This document shows, piece after piece, positions 1 to 5,843 of a DNA stretch of 11,470 nt. The translations under genes were made by a program, and so were the position numbers. The stretch covers positions 1 through 11,470 of the forward strand of contig VGBY01000023.1 in NCBI GenBank assembly GCA_016870295.1, read 5' to 3'. This stretch comes from Actinomycetota bacterium (GTDB taxonomy: Bacteria > Actinomycetota > Acidimicrobiia > Acidimicrobiales > Ilumatobacteraceae). The notes under the pieces are model-generated. The model did not search any database, had not been told where the DNA came from, and worked only from the letters and a program-made list of their open reading frames with translations. Position 1 is the first letter of the stretch; each line of letters starts with the position of its first letter.

Positions 1-78
1 CCGCCTGGTGTGCGCGTGACGAGCAAGGCGTTCGGCAAGGATCGTCGCCTGCCGATCACCAACGCTTACCGCGGCTGA
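1..78 (+). CDS. C-terminal end of an unidentified protein (5' truncated)
   Basis: The first reading frame is open from the window edge to a TGA at 76-78. It gives 25 residues, basic and ending in Asn-Ala-Tyr-Arg-Gly. I do not recognise the family from this tail. It is judged coding because the frame is clean and because the neighbouring minus-strand transporter ends inside it, making a 23-bp convergent overlap (56-78). Such overlaps are common between adjacent actinobacterial genes. There is no room for an intrinsic terminator between the two genes. The fragment is too short for any functional call. Confidence 0.55.
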   Translation, partial: PPGVRVTSKAFGKDRRLPITNAYRG

Positions 79-1246
79 ACCCCGCGATCGCCGCAGCGCT
101 CAACACTGCGCAGGCGATGCCCGCGAGTGCGGCACCGGAAATGCCGTGGTCCTCATAGAGCGATGTGGCGACGATGGTCAGCACACCGCGACCGAATGTG
201 CCGACCCCGATCACCAAACCGAAGCCCTTGCCGGGCGCCGAGTCGACGAGTTGTGTGGCGAGCGGCAACATGCTGACCACCCCGTATTCGAACCCGATGA
301 TGAAGACGGCGAGCCCGATCAAGCCGATGATGAGTGAAGAGTCGAACGTTGCGAGGAGTAGTGCCGACGGGATCATCATCGCCGCCCCGAGCACGACACT
401 GCGTTCTTTGCCAATTCGATCGGTGAGGCGCGCGCTCGAAGTCGACGACACCAACTCGCCGACACCGAGTGCGAACCCGACGAGCGCGATACGTGATGCG
501 CCGAAGTCGAACTCATCGGTAAGCCATGCACCAAACGTGACGAAGAGACACTGGGCGCCGCCCATGATCCCGAACATCGAGATCGGCACCAGCCAGGCGC
601 GCAGGGTCATCTTGCCCGCCTGCGTCGTGGTCGCCTCGGTGGTGTGAGCGATCTCACCCGAGCGGCGCAGCCGCGCATCCAACCACACGGCGCACCCGGC
701 GATGAACGCGCCACCGATTGCGCACGCCACGCGCCACGACGAAACTGCGGTCACCAAACCAAGCAGCGAGACACCCACCAACAAACTGAGCGCCCACGAT
801 GTTTCGGTGAGGCCGACGACACGACCGCGTCGCGCGTACGGCACGCGGTCGGCAATCCACGCCGCCATGCCGAGATCAAAACACGATTTCAACAGATTGA
901 GCAACGTGAGCCCGACACACAACACGATCAGGTTTGGCGCAATCGCCATCAGCACGATGCCCACGCATGCGCCGCCGAGCCCGACCGCCATCGCCGTGCG
1001 GCGCGTGACGCGATCGACGAACGTGCCGAGCAACGGGGCGAGGAACCCCGCCAGTTCGGAAATGCTGATGATGAGACCGACTTGCGCGATGGAGACGTCG
1101 AAGCCCTGTTCCTTGCCGGCGATGATTGCGATGAACGGCGGGGCGAAGCGATACCCGGTGTTGGCGACGATGCGTGTCACCGTGAGCGGGATGAGATTGT
1201 CGCGAACCGCGCGATCGTACGAATCGTCGAGCAGCCGCGCCAGCAC
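56..1246 (-). CDS. MFS transporter (major facilitator superfamily)
   Basis: A 396-residue integral membrane protein with about 12 hydrophobic spans, the usual MFS length. The N-terminal half has the loop 2-3 motif A, seen as GTFVDRVTRR (about residues 74-83). A degenerate copy, ARLTDRIGKER, lies in the second half, as expected for two six-helix repeats. A polar, Thr-rich stretch near residue 200 (HTTEATTTQAG) fits the central cytoplasmic loop. The GTG start at 1246 lies 12 nt after the histidine phosphatase stop, so the two are probably one transcript. There is no Shine-Dalgarno sequence, which suggests translational coupling. The family is clear, but the substrate cannot be told from sequence. 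Closest in style to drug or metabolite efflux proteins. Confidence 0.88.
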   Translation of the reverse strand: MLARLLDDSYDRAVRDNLIPLTVTRIVANTGYRFAPPFIAIIAGKEQGFDVSIAQVGLIISISELAGFLAPLLGTFVDRVTRRTAMAVGLGGACVGIVLMAIAPNLIVLCVGLTLLNLLKSCFDLGMAAWIADRVPYARRGRVVGLTETSWALSLLVGVSLLGLVTAVSSWRVACAIGGAFIAGCAVWLDARLRRSGEIAHTTEATTTQAGKMTLRAWLVPISMFGIMGGAQCLFVTFGAWLTDEFDFGASRIALVGFALGVGELVSSTSSARLTDRIGKERSVVLGAAMMIPSALLLATFDSSLIIGLIGLAVFIIGFEYGVVSMLPLATQLVDSAPGKGFGLVIGVGTFGRGVLTIVATSLYEDHGISGAALAGIACAVLSAAAIAGFSRGKRW

Positions 1247-1257
1247 GACGACCGACG

Positions 1258-1881
1258 CTAGACGGCGTCGTTGGTGACGGCGCGCGACGACGACGAGAAC
1301 GAGACGAACTCGCCGGCCAAGAGGTCACCGGCATTCGACACATGGAAGTAGCAGCCCTCCAGGTTGTGCAGTCGGCGGTCGTGCACCGCCAGCACGCGAC
1401 GGATGGTGCGGATGACGCCGCTGTGGCTGACGACCAGCACCCGCTCGCCGGTGCCCGCAAGTTCCCGAAGGGCATTGGTGGCGCGCGTGAAGACGTCATG
1501 CGGTGACTCGAAATTCGGCGGCGTGCGCCGATCTCGCAGGTAGTTCGGCCACCCGGCCTCGATCTCTTGTTCGCGCAAGCCCTCCCACGGGCCCACGTCA
1601 GTTTCGACGAGTCGTTCGTCGATGTGCGGTGATGCGAGGCCGAGGTGTTGGGCGATGATGCTCGCCGTCTCGCTGGCCCGTGTCAGCGAACTCGCCACCA
1701 CACGATCAATCGTGACGCCGAGTGTGGCGATGTTGCCGGCGGCCTCGCGCGCCTGACGACGACCTGCGTCGGTGAGTTGCGTGTCGGCGCGACCCTGCCA
1801 TTTGCCGAGCACGTTCCACTCCGACTCGCCGTGTCGCACGACGATGATCGGCGGGGTGTCGTGTGTCGCGTTCGTGGTCAT
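1258..1881 (-). CDS. Histidine phosphatase (phosphoglycerate mutase family)
   Basis: A 207-residue cytosolic protein of histidine phosphatase branch 1. The phosphohistidine motif RHGESEWN carries Arg16-His17-Gly18. Asp/Thr-rich QLTDAGRRQA follows, then SSLTRASET with Arg68, the acid residue Glu93 in LVETDVGPWEG, and the second histidine in SHSG (His153). All catalytic positions are present. At 207 residues it is shorter than classical cofactor-dependent phosphoglycerate mutase (about 230-250), so a broad-specificity phosphatase of the GpmB/CobC type is more likely than a glycolytic mutase. The frame stays open upstream beyond 2400, but the extension lies opposite another gene and has no family similarity. 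ATG 1881, just before the conserved start, is chosen. Transcribed divergently from the MoaD/RsiG gene, and probably co-transcribed with the MFS gene. Confidence 0.9.
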   Translation of the reverse strand: MTTNATHDTPPIIVVRHGESEWNVLGKWQGRADTQLTDAGRRQAREAAGNIATLGVTIDRVVASSLTRASETASIIAQHLGLASPHIDERLVETDVGPWEGLREQEIEAGWPNYLRDRRTPPNFESPHDVFTRATNALRELAGTGERVLVVSHSGVIRTIRRVLAVHDRRLHNLEGCYFHVSNAGDLLAGEFVSFSSSSRAVTNDAV

Positions 1882-1895
1882 GGTGTGCCCGTCGC

Positions 1896-1901
1896 AGGGT
1901 A
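1896..1901 (-). promoter_or_regulatory. Candidate -10 box for the histidine phosphatase operon
   Basis: On the minus strand this reads TACCCT, fitting the actinobacterial TAnnnT. It ends 14 nt before the ATG at 1881, which predicts a 5' leader of only about 7 nt. No convincing -35 was found. It lies inside the 42-bp divergent spacer shared with the gene starting at 1924. Confidence 0.35.
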
Positions 1902-1911
1902 GTCGCTTGGG

Positions 1912-1917
1912 TACGCT
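1912..1917 (+). promoter_or_regulatory. Candidate -10 box, leaderless start of MoaD/RsiG fusion
   Basis: TACGCT matches TAnnnT and ends 6 nt before the GTG at 1924. Transcription would then begin at or beside the first base of the start codon, giving a leaderless mRNA. No Shine-Dalgarno sequence is present. Confidence 0.45.
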
Positions 1918-1923
1918 GACCAC

Positions 1924-2649
1924 GTGGCGCGACTTCTGCTTTTTGCCTCGGCCCGCGAAGCAGCCGGGCGTTCCCGCGAAACGATCGCTGGTGACACCGT
2001 CGCTGACGTGTTGGCGGTCGCCAAGCAGCAATTCGGCCCGACGTTCGAGGCCGTTCTGTCGTCGTGCACGATCTGGTTGAACGGCGAAGAGTGCGCGCCG
2101 AATTCGCCCGTCAGTGAGACCGATGAAGTCGCCGTGTTGCCGCCGGTGTCGGGTGGCGCTGATGCGCTCTCTGCCCTCACGTTGGATGAGGTGCGTGCGC
2201 AACGCAGCGACCTTCAGGCACAAGAAGACTCCGTGTCGTTCGTGCGTCGTCTCGTGCAGGGCCGTCTCGACCTCGCCCGTGACGAGGTTCGCCGGCGGGC
2301 GAGTGGCGAAGCCCCGCAGCGCGACGTCACCGATGGCATCACGCGTGTGTTCGCCACCGAGCGTGGCTCGGGTTCGAATCGTCCACCACGAGATACCGCA
2401 GTGACGACCGACCATCCGTTGAGTGCGGAACTCGAACGATTGTGTGAGTCACTCGGCTTCGGTGGCTTGCGCGACCTCGATGATGCGGAACTTGAGGCGT
2501 GCGTGCGTGAACTCGGCAACTTCGAATCACGGGTCTCGGCTCAGCGCAAGGAATTGTTCGCTCGTATCGATGCCATGTCGGCAGAGTTGGTGCGTCGCTA
2601 CCGATCGTCGACCTCGAGTGTCGATTCGCTGCTCGACGAGAATCGCTGA
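1924..2649 (+). CDS. MoaD/ThiS-like ubiquitin-fold domain fused to RsiG-like c-di-GMP-binding anti-sigma domain
   Basis: A 241-residue soluble protein in one uninterrupted frame. Residues 1-78 resemble a complete MoaD sulfur carrier: LLLFASAREAAGR at the start, WLNGEECAP near 51-59, and the canonical end LPPVSGG (Gly77-Gly78). In free MoaD this diglycine is the C-terminal thiocarboxylate site, but here it is internal. Residues 79-241 resemble the Streptomyces anti-sigma factor RsiG. LTLDEVRAQR is followed by Glu101, Ser105, Arg108, Gln112 and Asp116, an exact E-x3-S-x2-R-x3-Q-x3-D c-di-GMP signature. A second helix carries Glu201, Ser205, Arg208 and Asp216, but Phe212 replaces Gln. RsiG sequesters sigma-WhiG when c-di-GMP is bound. 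That role here is inference, and no sigma gene is nearby. GTG 1924 is chosen from the MoaD start and the upstream -10. The XRE gene follows after 3 nt. Confidence 0.85.
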   Translation: MARLLLFASAREAAGRSRETIAGDTVADVLAVAKQQFGPTFEAVLSSCTIWLNGEECAPNSPVSETDEVAVLPPVSGGADALSALTLDEVRAQRSDLQAQEDSVSFVRRLVQGRLDLARDEVRRRASGEAPQRDVTDGITRVFATERGSGSNRPPRDTAVTTDHPLSAELERLCESLGFGGLRDLDDAELEACVRELGNFESRVSAQRKELFARIDAMSAELVRRYRSSTSSVDSLLDENR

Positions 2650-2652
2650 AGC

Positions 2653-3003
2653 GTGGCCAATCGCAAACGGCCGGACATCGGCTCGTTCATTCGACAACAA
2701 CGTGAGATTGCCCAGCAGTCGATTCGCGACCTCGCCAAGCGAGCCGGTGTATCGAACCCGTACTTGTCGCAAATCGAGCGCGGCCTACGCAAGCCGTCGG
2801 CGGAGATTTTGCAGCAGATCGCGCGGGCGCTCGAGATCTCGGCAGAGACGCTGTACGAGCGCGCCGGCATGCTCGACCCGAAAGAGTCGCAGGGCAACGC
2901 GGTGGCCGATGCGATCGTGACCGACACCCGATTGAACGACGAGCAGAAGCAGGCGATGCTGGCGATTTACCGCAGTTTCGTGGCCGACGACACGACGGCC
3001 TAG
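2653..3003 (+). CDS. XRE-family helix-turn-helix transcriptional regulator (Rv0474-like)
   Basis: A 116-residue DNA-binding protein. The N-terminal half is a lambda-repressor-like HTH: IGSFIRQQREIAQQSIRDLA, then the recognition region AGVSNPYLSQIERG and RKPSAEILQQIARAL (about residues 9-63). The C-terminal tail, with IVTDTRLNDEQKQAMLAIYRSF, resembles the actinobacterial family of Mycobacterium tuberculosis Rv0474, described as a copper-responsive repressor. That similarity is from memory, and whether this protein senses copper is unknown. The GTG start lies 3 nt after the upstream stop with no Shine-Dalgarno sequence, so it is almost certainly co-transcribed with the MoaD/RsiG gene. An operon pairing an anti-sigma-like protein with an HTH regulator suggests a regulatory module. 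It may also act on its own promoter. Confidence 0.9.
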   Translation: MANRKRPDIGSFIRQQREIAQQSIRDLAKRAGVSNPYLSQIERGLRKPSAEILQQIARALEISAETLYERAGMLDPKESQGNAVADAIVTDTRLNDEQKQAMLAIYRSFVADDTTA

Positions 3004-3007
3004 TGCC

Positions 3008-3024
3008 GCGCCCGGCTGGGGCGT
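3008..3024 (+). terminator. GC hairpin after the XRE operon, weak terminator candidate
   Basis: A CGCCC / GGGCG stem (3009-3013 with 3019-3023) closed by a 5-nt loop, plus a possible G-U pair below it. It lies just after the XRE stop and before the mshA -10. There is no U-tract, so it may be only a pause site. Confidence 0.25.
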
Positions 3025-3041
3025 TCGGTGATACATCCAGA

Positions 3042-3047
3042 TAGGTT
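3042..3047 (+). promoter_or_regulatory. Candidate -10 box of mshA
   Basis: TAGGTT fits TAnnnT and ends 9 nt before the mshA ATG at 3057, predicting a leaderless or nearly leaderless message. No recognisable -35 and no Shine-Dalgarno sequence. Confidence 0.4.
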
Positions 3048-3056
3048 CAGGTTGTC

Positions 3057-4283
3057 ATGGCTGCAACCCCTGCGCAGCACGTCGCTGTGCTGTCGCTGCA
3101 CACGTCTCCGCTTGCCCAACCAGGCGTCGGTGATGGTGGCGGAATGAACGTGTACGTGCGCGAACTCACGTCCTCGCTGGCCCGCCTCGGTGTGCAATGC
3201 ACCACCTACACGCGCGCGTGGAAACCCGGGCTTGCCGACGTGGTTGACATCGAGCCGAACCACCGTCTCGTGCATGTTCGCGCAGGGGACTTCGATGTTC
3301 CCAAAGAGCAACTCATCGATATCGTTCCGGAGTTCACCGACATGGTGAGCCACCATCTGCGCACGCATTCGGCGGTGCAGGTGATCCACGCCAACTATTG
3401 GCTCTCTGGTTTGGCGGGGCACTCGCTGAAGCACGACCTCAACCTTCCACTCATTACGACGTTTCACACGTTGGCGCGGGTAAAGGCGCTGCACGGTGAT
3501 GCGGAGTCGCGCGAGCGCGACAAGATCGAGTCGTCCATCATCGGCTGCAGCGACGCAATCTTCGTATCGTGCGAGGAAGAGCGCGACCAGTTCCGCACGT
3601 TGTACGGCGATTCGCCGGGCACCGTTGAGGTGATCACCCCCGGTGTTGAACGCGCCTACTTCTCGCCCGGCAGTCGCAGTGGGGCGCGCAGCGCGCTGTC
3701 GCTCGGTGCGCACCCCGTGTTGCTCTTCGTCGGTCGCATTCAGCCGCTCAAGGGGTTGGATGTCGCGATCGAAGCCCTTGCCGCCCTGCGTCGCAGCGAC
3801 GCGGTGCTGCTCGTCGTCGGTGGTGCGAGTGGTCGAGATGGCGAAGCCGAGCTGCAACGCGTCAATGCACTCGCCGAGTCGCTCGGTGTCGCCCGCCAGA
3901 TTCGCTTCGTCGCACCGCAGCCCCACCACTTGCTCGCCACGTACTATCGCGCCGCCGATGTGGTGCTGGTGCCGTCGCGCAGCGAGAGTTTTGGTCTCGT
4001 TGCACTCGAGGCGTCGGCCTGTGGCACACCCGTAGTCGCCACGGCAGTCGGCGGATTGCTCTCACTCGTCGACGATGGCGTGAACGGCTTCCTCGTGCCG
4101 GAGCGCGACGGGCAGTTGTTTGCCAAGCGCGTTGCCCAGATTCTTGATGACGGCGCACTCGCCGATGCAATGCGGCAGCGTGCGGTGCAGCGCAGCGCGG
4201 CGTACTCGTGGCAGGGTGCGGCTCGTCGCATGCGTCGTGTCGTGGCGGAGTTTGCTGCCCGCGACCTCGTGCTCTGTAGCTGA
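3057..4283 (+). CDS. mshA: D-inositol-3-phosphate glycosyltransferase, mycothiol biosynthesis
   Basis: A 408-residue GT-B family 4 glycosyltransferase. It transfers GlcNAc from UDP-GlcNAc to 1D-myo-inositol 3-phosphate, the first committed step of mycothiol synthesis in the cytosol. The N-terminal SLHTSPLAQPGVGDGGGMNVYV (residues 13-34) is characteristic of MshA rather than of other GT4 enzymes. Residues matching the inositol-phosphate site known in Corynebacterium MshA are present: Lys83, Tyr114 (ANYWLSG), Thr138 (TFHTLARVK) and Arg154. The donor site has Arg227 and Lys232 (VGRIQPLKG) and the E-x7-E pair Glu310/Glu318 in SRSESFGLVALEA. Length is typical. The start is fixed by the family N-terminus and by the -10 box just upstream. 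The YbjN gene follows after 7 nt, as in mycobacteria. This gene is the best evidence that the host is actinobacterial and makes mycothiol. Confidence 0.95.
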   Translation: MAATPAQHVAVLSLHTSPLAQPGVGDGGGMNVYVRELTSSLARLGVQCTTYTRAWKPGLADVVDIEPNHRLVHVRAGDFDVPKEQLIDIVPEFTDMVSHHLRTHSAVQVIHANYWLSGLAGHSLKHDLNLPLITTFHTLARVKALHGDAESRERDKIESSIIGCSDAIFVSCEEERDQFRTLYGDSPGTVEVITPGVERAYFSPGSRSGARSALSLGAHPVLLFVGRIQPLKGLDVAIEALAALRRSDAVLLVVGGASGRDGEAELQRVNALAESLGVARQIRFVAPQPHHLLATYYRAADVVLVPSRSESFGLVALEASACGTPVVATAVGGLLSLVDDGVNGFLVPERDGQLFAKRVAQILDDGALADAMRQRAVQRSAAYSWQGAARRMRRVVAEFAARDLVLCS

Positions 4284-4290
4284 GTCGCGC

Positions 4291-4758
4291 ATGAGCGATC
4301 TCTTCGACGACGCTCGTCGTGTCGGTCTCGAACGACGAATCGACGAGTGGCTTGCCACGGTGCATGCCCAACATCCGAATGTCGTCGCCGCCCAACGGGC
4401 CACCGACGAGCCGGATCGTTGGATGGTGCGTCTGCACGGCGAGGTAAAGGAGTTCACCACCATCTGGTTGCGTCTCGGTCAGCGCACTCTGCGCTACGAG
4501 ACCTATGTGATGCCGTTCCCCGACGAGAACTCCGCCGCCGTCTTTGAGTTATTGCTGCGCCGTAACGAACGCCTGGTTGGCGTGCACTATGCACTCGGTG
4601 CAGAAAACGCCGTTTATCTCACCGGCGAGCTCGTGCTTTCGTCACTTGACGAACGCGAACTCGATCGCATCATTGGCACGCTGTTTGCCACCGTCGAGGC
4701 ACAGTTTGACGACCTCGTGCGTCTCGGTTTTGCCAGCCGATTCTCCTCATCTCAGTAG
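4291..4758 (+). CDS. YbjN domain-containing protein
   Basis: A 155-residue soluble protein resembling the actinobacterial YbjN-like family found beside mshA (for example the gene after mshA in Mycobacterium tuberculosis). It has an N-terminal helix, a mixed alpha/beta core with WMVRLHGEVKEFTTIWLRLGQRTLRYETYVMP (about residues 44-75), and a C-terminal helical part with TGELVLSSLDERELDRIIG. The fold recalls the tandem class I chaperone-like modules of YbjN proteins. No catalytic residues can be named, and its biochemical role is unknown. The frame extends upstream into mshA. ATG 4291, 7 nt after the mshA stop, is preferred because the similarity starts there. There is no -10 at this start, so it is probably translated from the mshA transcript. 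Confidence 0.87.
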   Translation: MSDLFDDARRVGLERRIDEWLATVHAQHPNVVAAQRATDEPDRWMVRLHGEVKEFTTIWLRLGQRTLRYETYVMPFPDENSAAVFELLLRRNERLVGVHYALGAENAVYLTGELVLSSLDERELDRIIGTLFATVEAQFDDLVRLGFASRFSSSQ

Positions 4759-4761
4759 CCT
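4756..4761 (+). promoter_or_regulatory. Candidate -10 box of proC, overlapping the upstream stop codon
   Basis: TAGCCT fits TAnnnT. Its first three bases are the TAG stop of the YbjN gene. It ends 7 nt before GTG 4769, which fits a leaderless start there better than at GTG 4766. Read-through from mshA is equally possible. Confidence 0.35.
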
Positions 4762-4768
4762 TCGCGTG

Positions 4769-5566
4769 GTGACCCAACGCGCGCTGCTCGCCGTCATCGG
4801 TGGCGGCAACATGGGCGCGGCCCTCGCGCAGGGCTTGTTGCAATCGGGTCGTTCGACGAACGATCTCGCGATCTGTGAAGTAAGCGCCGAGCGCCGGGCG
4901 GCTCTCGCCGGGATGTTCCCGGGCATCGCAGTTTCTGCCGATGTGCCGGCATGCAGCGAAGCCATCATTGCGGTGAAGCCCGCCGATGCAATAGCGGCCT
5001 GTCGACAGGCGGTTGCCGCCGGCGCGCGGCGCGTGGTATCGATCGCCGCTGGTGTGCGGCTGGCCGCACTGCAGGATGCCTGTGGGTCGAGCGTGCGGGT
5101 GGTGCGAGCGATGCCCAACACGCCGGCACTCGTGGGCTTGTCGGCAACGGCATTCAGTGTTTCGGCCTCGTGCACGGCCGAAGATCGCACATGGGCTGGT
5201 GCGTTGTTGCAGTCGATCGGCATGGTGGTGGAGCTGGATGAGTCGATGCTCGATGCATTCACCGGGTTGGTGGGTTCGGGTCCCGCCTATGTCTTTTACT
5301 TGGCGGAAGCGTTGCGCGACGCTGCGATCGCCGAGGGTTTCGATGCACGACTGAGTGGCGAATTGGTTGCGAGAGTTCTCGTCGGGGCGGCAGCGTTGCT
5401 CGAACGCGAGCCGCAGAACGCCGCAGAGTTGCGCGCGCGAGTGACATCGCCGAAGGGCACCACAGCCGCAGGTGTCGGTGTGCTTGACGATCGCTCAGTA
5501 CACGATGCAGTGATTGCCGCCGTGCATGCCGCAACGCAACGCAGCAAGCAACTCGGTGACGCGTAG
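4769..5566 (+). CDS. proC: Pyrroline-5-carboxylate reductase
   Basis: A 265-residue cytosolic enzyme that reduces 1-pyrroline-5-carboxylate to L-proline with NAD(P)H, the last step of proline biosynthesis. The N-terminal Rossmann motif is AVIGGGNMGAALAQGLL. The second strand region has EAIIAVKPADA, followed by MPNTPALVG. The C-terminal dimerisation domain carries FTGLVGSGPAYVFYLAEAL and the family signature VTSPKGTTAAGV. Length is normal for ProC (about 265-275). Two adjacent in-frame GTG codons, 4766 and 4769, precede the conserved region. I chose 4769 because it is 7 nt from a TAnnnT box. The longer frame back to 4544 overlaps the YbjN gene and is not coding. It lies 10 nt after the YbjN stop, so read-through from the mshA unit is likely. 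Confidence 0.93.
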   Translation: MTQRALLAVIGGGNMGAALAQGLLQSGRSTNDLAICEVSAERRAALAGMFPGIAVSADVPACSEAIIAVKPADAIAACRQAVAAGARRVVSIAAGVRLAALQDACGSSVRVVRAMPNTPALVGLSATAFSVSASCTAEDRTWAGALLQSIGMVVELDESMLDAFTGLVGSGPAYVFYLAEALRDAAIAEGFDARLSGELVARVLVGAAALLEREPQNAAELRARVTSPKGTTAAGVGVLDDRSVHDAVIAAVHAATQRSKQLGDA

Positions 5567-5588
5567 CGTCTGCACGTCACGATAGCAA

Positions 5589-5609
5589 CCCGTCGCGGTG
5601 CGCGTCGGG
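5589..5609 (+). terminator. Imperfect inverted repeat after proC
   Basis: CCCG-T-CGC pairs with GCG-T-CGGG around a 5-nt loop, with a single T-T mismatch. It lies 22 nt after the proC stop. A-rich rather than T-rich sequence follows, so it is not a classical intrinsic terminator. It could protect the mRNA 3' end or act with Rho. Confidence 0.3.
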
Positions 5610-5646
5610 AGGTGAAAACGGCAGCGAAAAATCCTGTGCGGAGAGG

Positions 5647-5674
5647 TTGCAAACCGAAAAACGGTGCGTAAGGT
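5647..5674 (+). promoter_or_regulatory. Candidate promoter of the intergenic small RNA
   Basis: TTGCAA (5647-5652), a -35-like hexamer, is separated by 16 nt from TAAGGT (5669-5674), which fits TAnnnT. This is the best two-part promoter in the window. It predicts initiation near 5681. No start codon with a supported gene follows before the terminator at 5742. Confidence 0.5.
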
Positions 5675-5680
5675 AGGGAC

Positions 5681-5783
5681 ACAACAAATCACCGGGCGGC
5701 TTGCCGCTCCGGGAGTCGCGCCCGCAAGGGTTGCGCCGTATGGGTCGGTGCCGTCGGGGGGTTGGCACCGACCCTTACGTTTT
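5681..5783 (+). ncRNA. Candidate small structured RNA, about 100 nt
   Basis: Between a promoter-like element (5647-5674) and an intrinsic terminator lie three consecutive hairpins. Hairpin 1: CCGG (5692-5695) and GCGG (5696-5699) pair with CCGC (5704-5707) and CCGG (5709-5712), with U5708 bulged and a CUUG tetraloop (5700-5703). Hairpin 2: CCC (5721-5723) pairs with GGG (5728-5730) around a GCAA tetraloop. The stem continues through a G-U pair to CGC (5717-5719) with GCG (5733-5735), with U5732 bulged. Hairpin 3 is the terminator. Both tetraloops are of known stable classes and both stems carry a 3'-side U bulge. I recognise no family: no SRP-RNA GGAA core, no SAM riboswitch core, no 6S or tmRNA features. 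The downstream gene has its own -10 box, so an independent RNA is likelier than a leader. Ends are approximate. Confidence 0.55.
5742..5783 (+). terminator. Strong intrinsic terminator
   Basis: A perfect 11-bp inverted repeat, GGGTCGGTGCC (5742-5752) with GGCACCGACCC (5764-5774), around an 11-nt G-rich loop. It is followed by TTACGTTTT (5775-5783). It is the strongest terminator in the window. It lies 175 nt beyond the proC stop, too far to be the obvious end of proC alone, which supports a separate short transcript ending here. Confidence 0.85.
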
Positions 5784-5796
5784 CTCGGAACATGTT

Positions 5797-5827
5797 GCCC
5801 GCCAAGTTCGCACAGTTTTTCGCGGGC
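5797..5827 (+). promoter_or_regulatory. Inverted repeat in the DUF62 promoter region
   Basis: GCCCGC (5797-5802) and GCGGGC (5822-5827) flank a 19-nt spacer and end directly before the -10 box. The placement would suit an operator, but the repeat is GC-rich and short, so chance is a real alternative. Confidence 0.25.
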
Positions 5828-5828
5828 G

Positions 5829-5834
5829 TAGCGT
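5829..5834 (+). promoter_or_regulatory. Candidate -10 box of the SAM hydrolase gene
   Basis: TAGCGT fits TAnnnT and ends 9 nt before GTG 5844. TTCGCA at 5807-5812 is a possible -35 with a 16-nt spacer. The message would be leaderless or nearly so, and would start after the upstream terminator. Confidence 0.4.
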
Positions 5835-5843
5835 GACCGTGCA

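Noticed and set aside
644..1261. Long plus-strand open frames opposite the MFS gene (205 and 191 codons)
   Set aside because: Composition is a typical GC-rich shadow rich in Arg, His, Asp and Glu, with no domain, while the minus strand gives a clear transporter.
1882..2415. Upstream extension of the histidine phosphatase frame
   Set aside because: It runs opposite the MoaD/RsiG gene and has no family similarity, whereas ATG 1881 precedes the conserved RHG motif at the usual distance.
3000..3929. 309-codon minus-strand frame opposite mshA
   Set aside because: MshA is unambiguous on the plus strand. The antisense product shows no motif and is a codon-bias shadow.
4544..4768. N-terminal extension of proC by 75 codons
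   Set aside because: It overlaps the YbjN coding region in another frame and ProC proteins begin just before the GGGNMG motif.
5742..5774. On the minus strand the terminator loop contains six consecutive C, recalling the actinobacterial 6C RNA
   Set aside because: 6C RNAs need two hairpins with C-rich loops. Only one is present, the other hairpins lack it, and the U-rich tail and promoter support the plus strand.
5567..5843. SAM riboswitch upstream of the SAM hydrolase gene
   Set aside because: I see none of the conserved SAM-I or SAM-IV core segments, and the structured region is cut off from the gene by a terminator followed by a separate -10 box.
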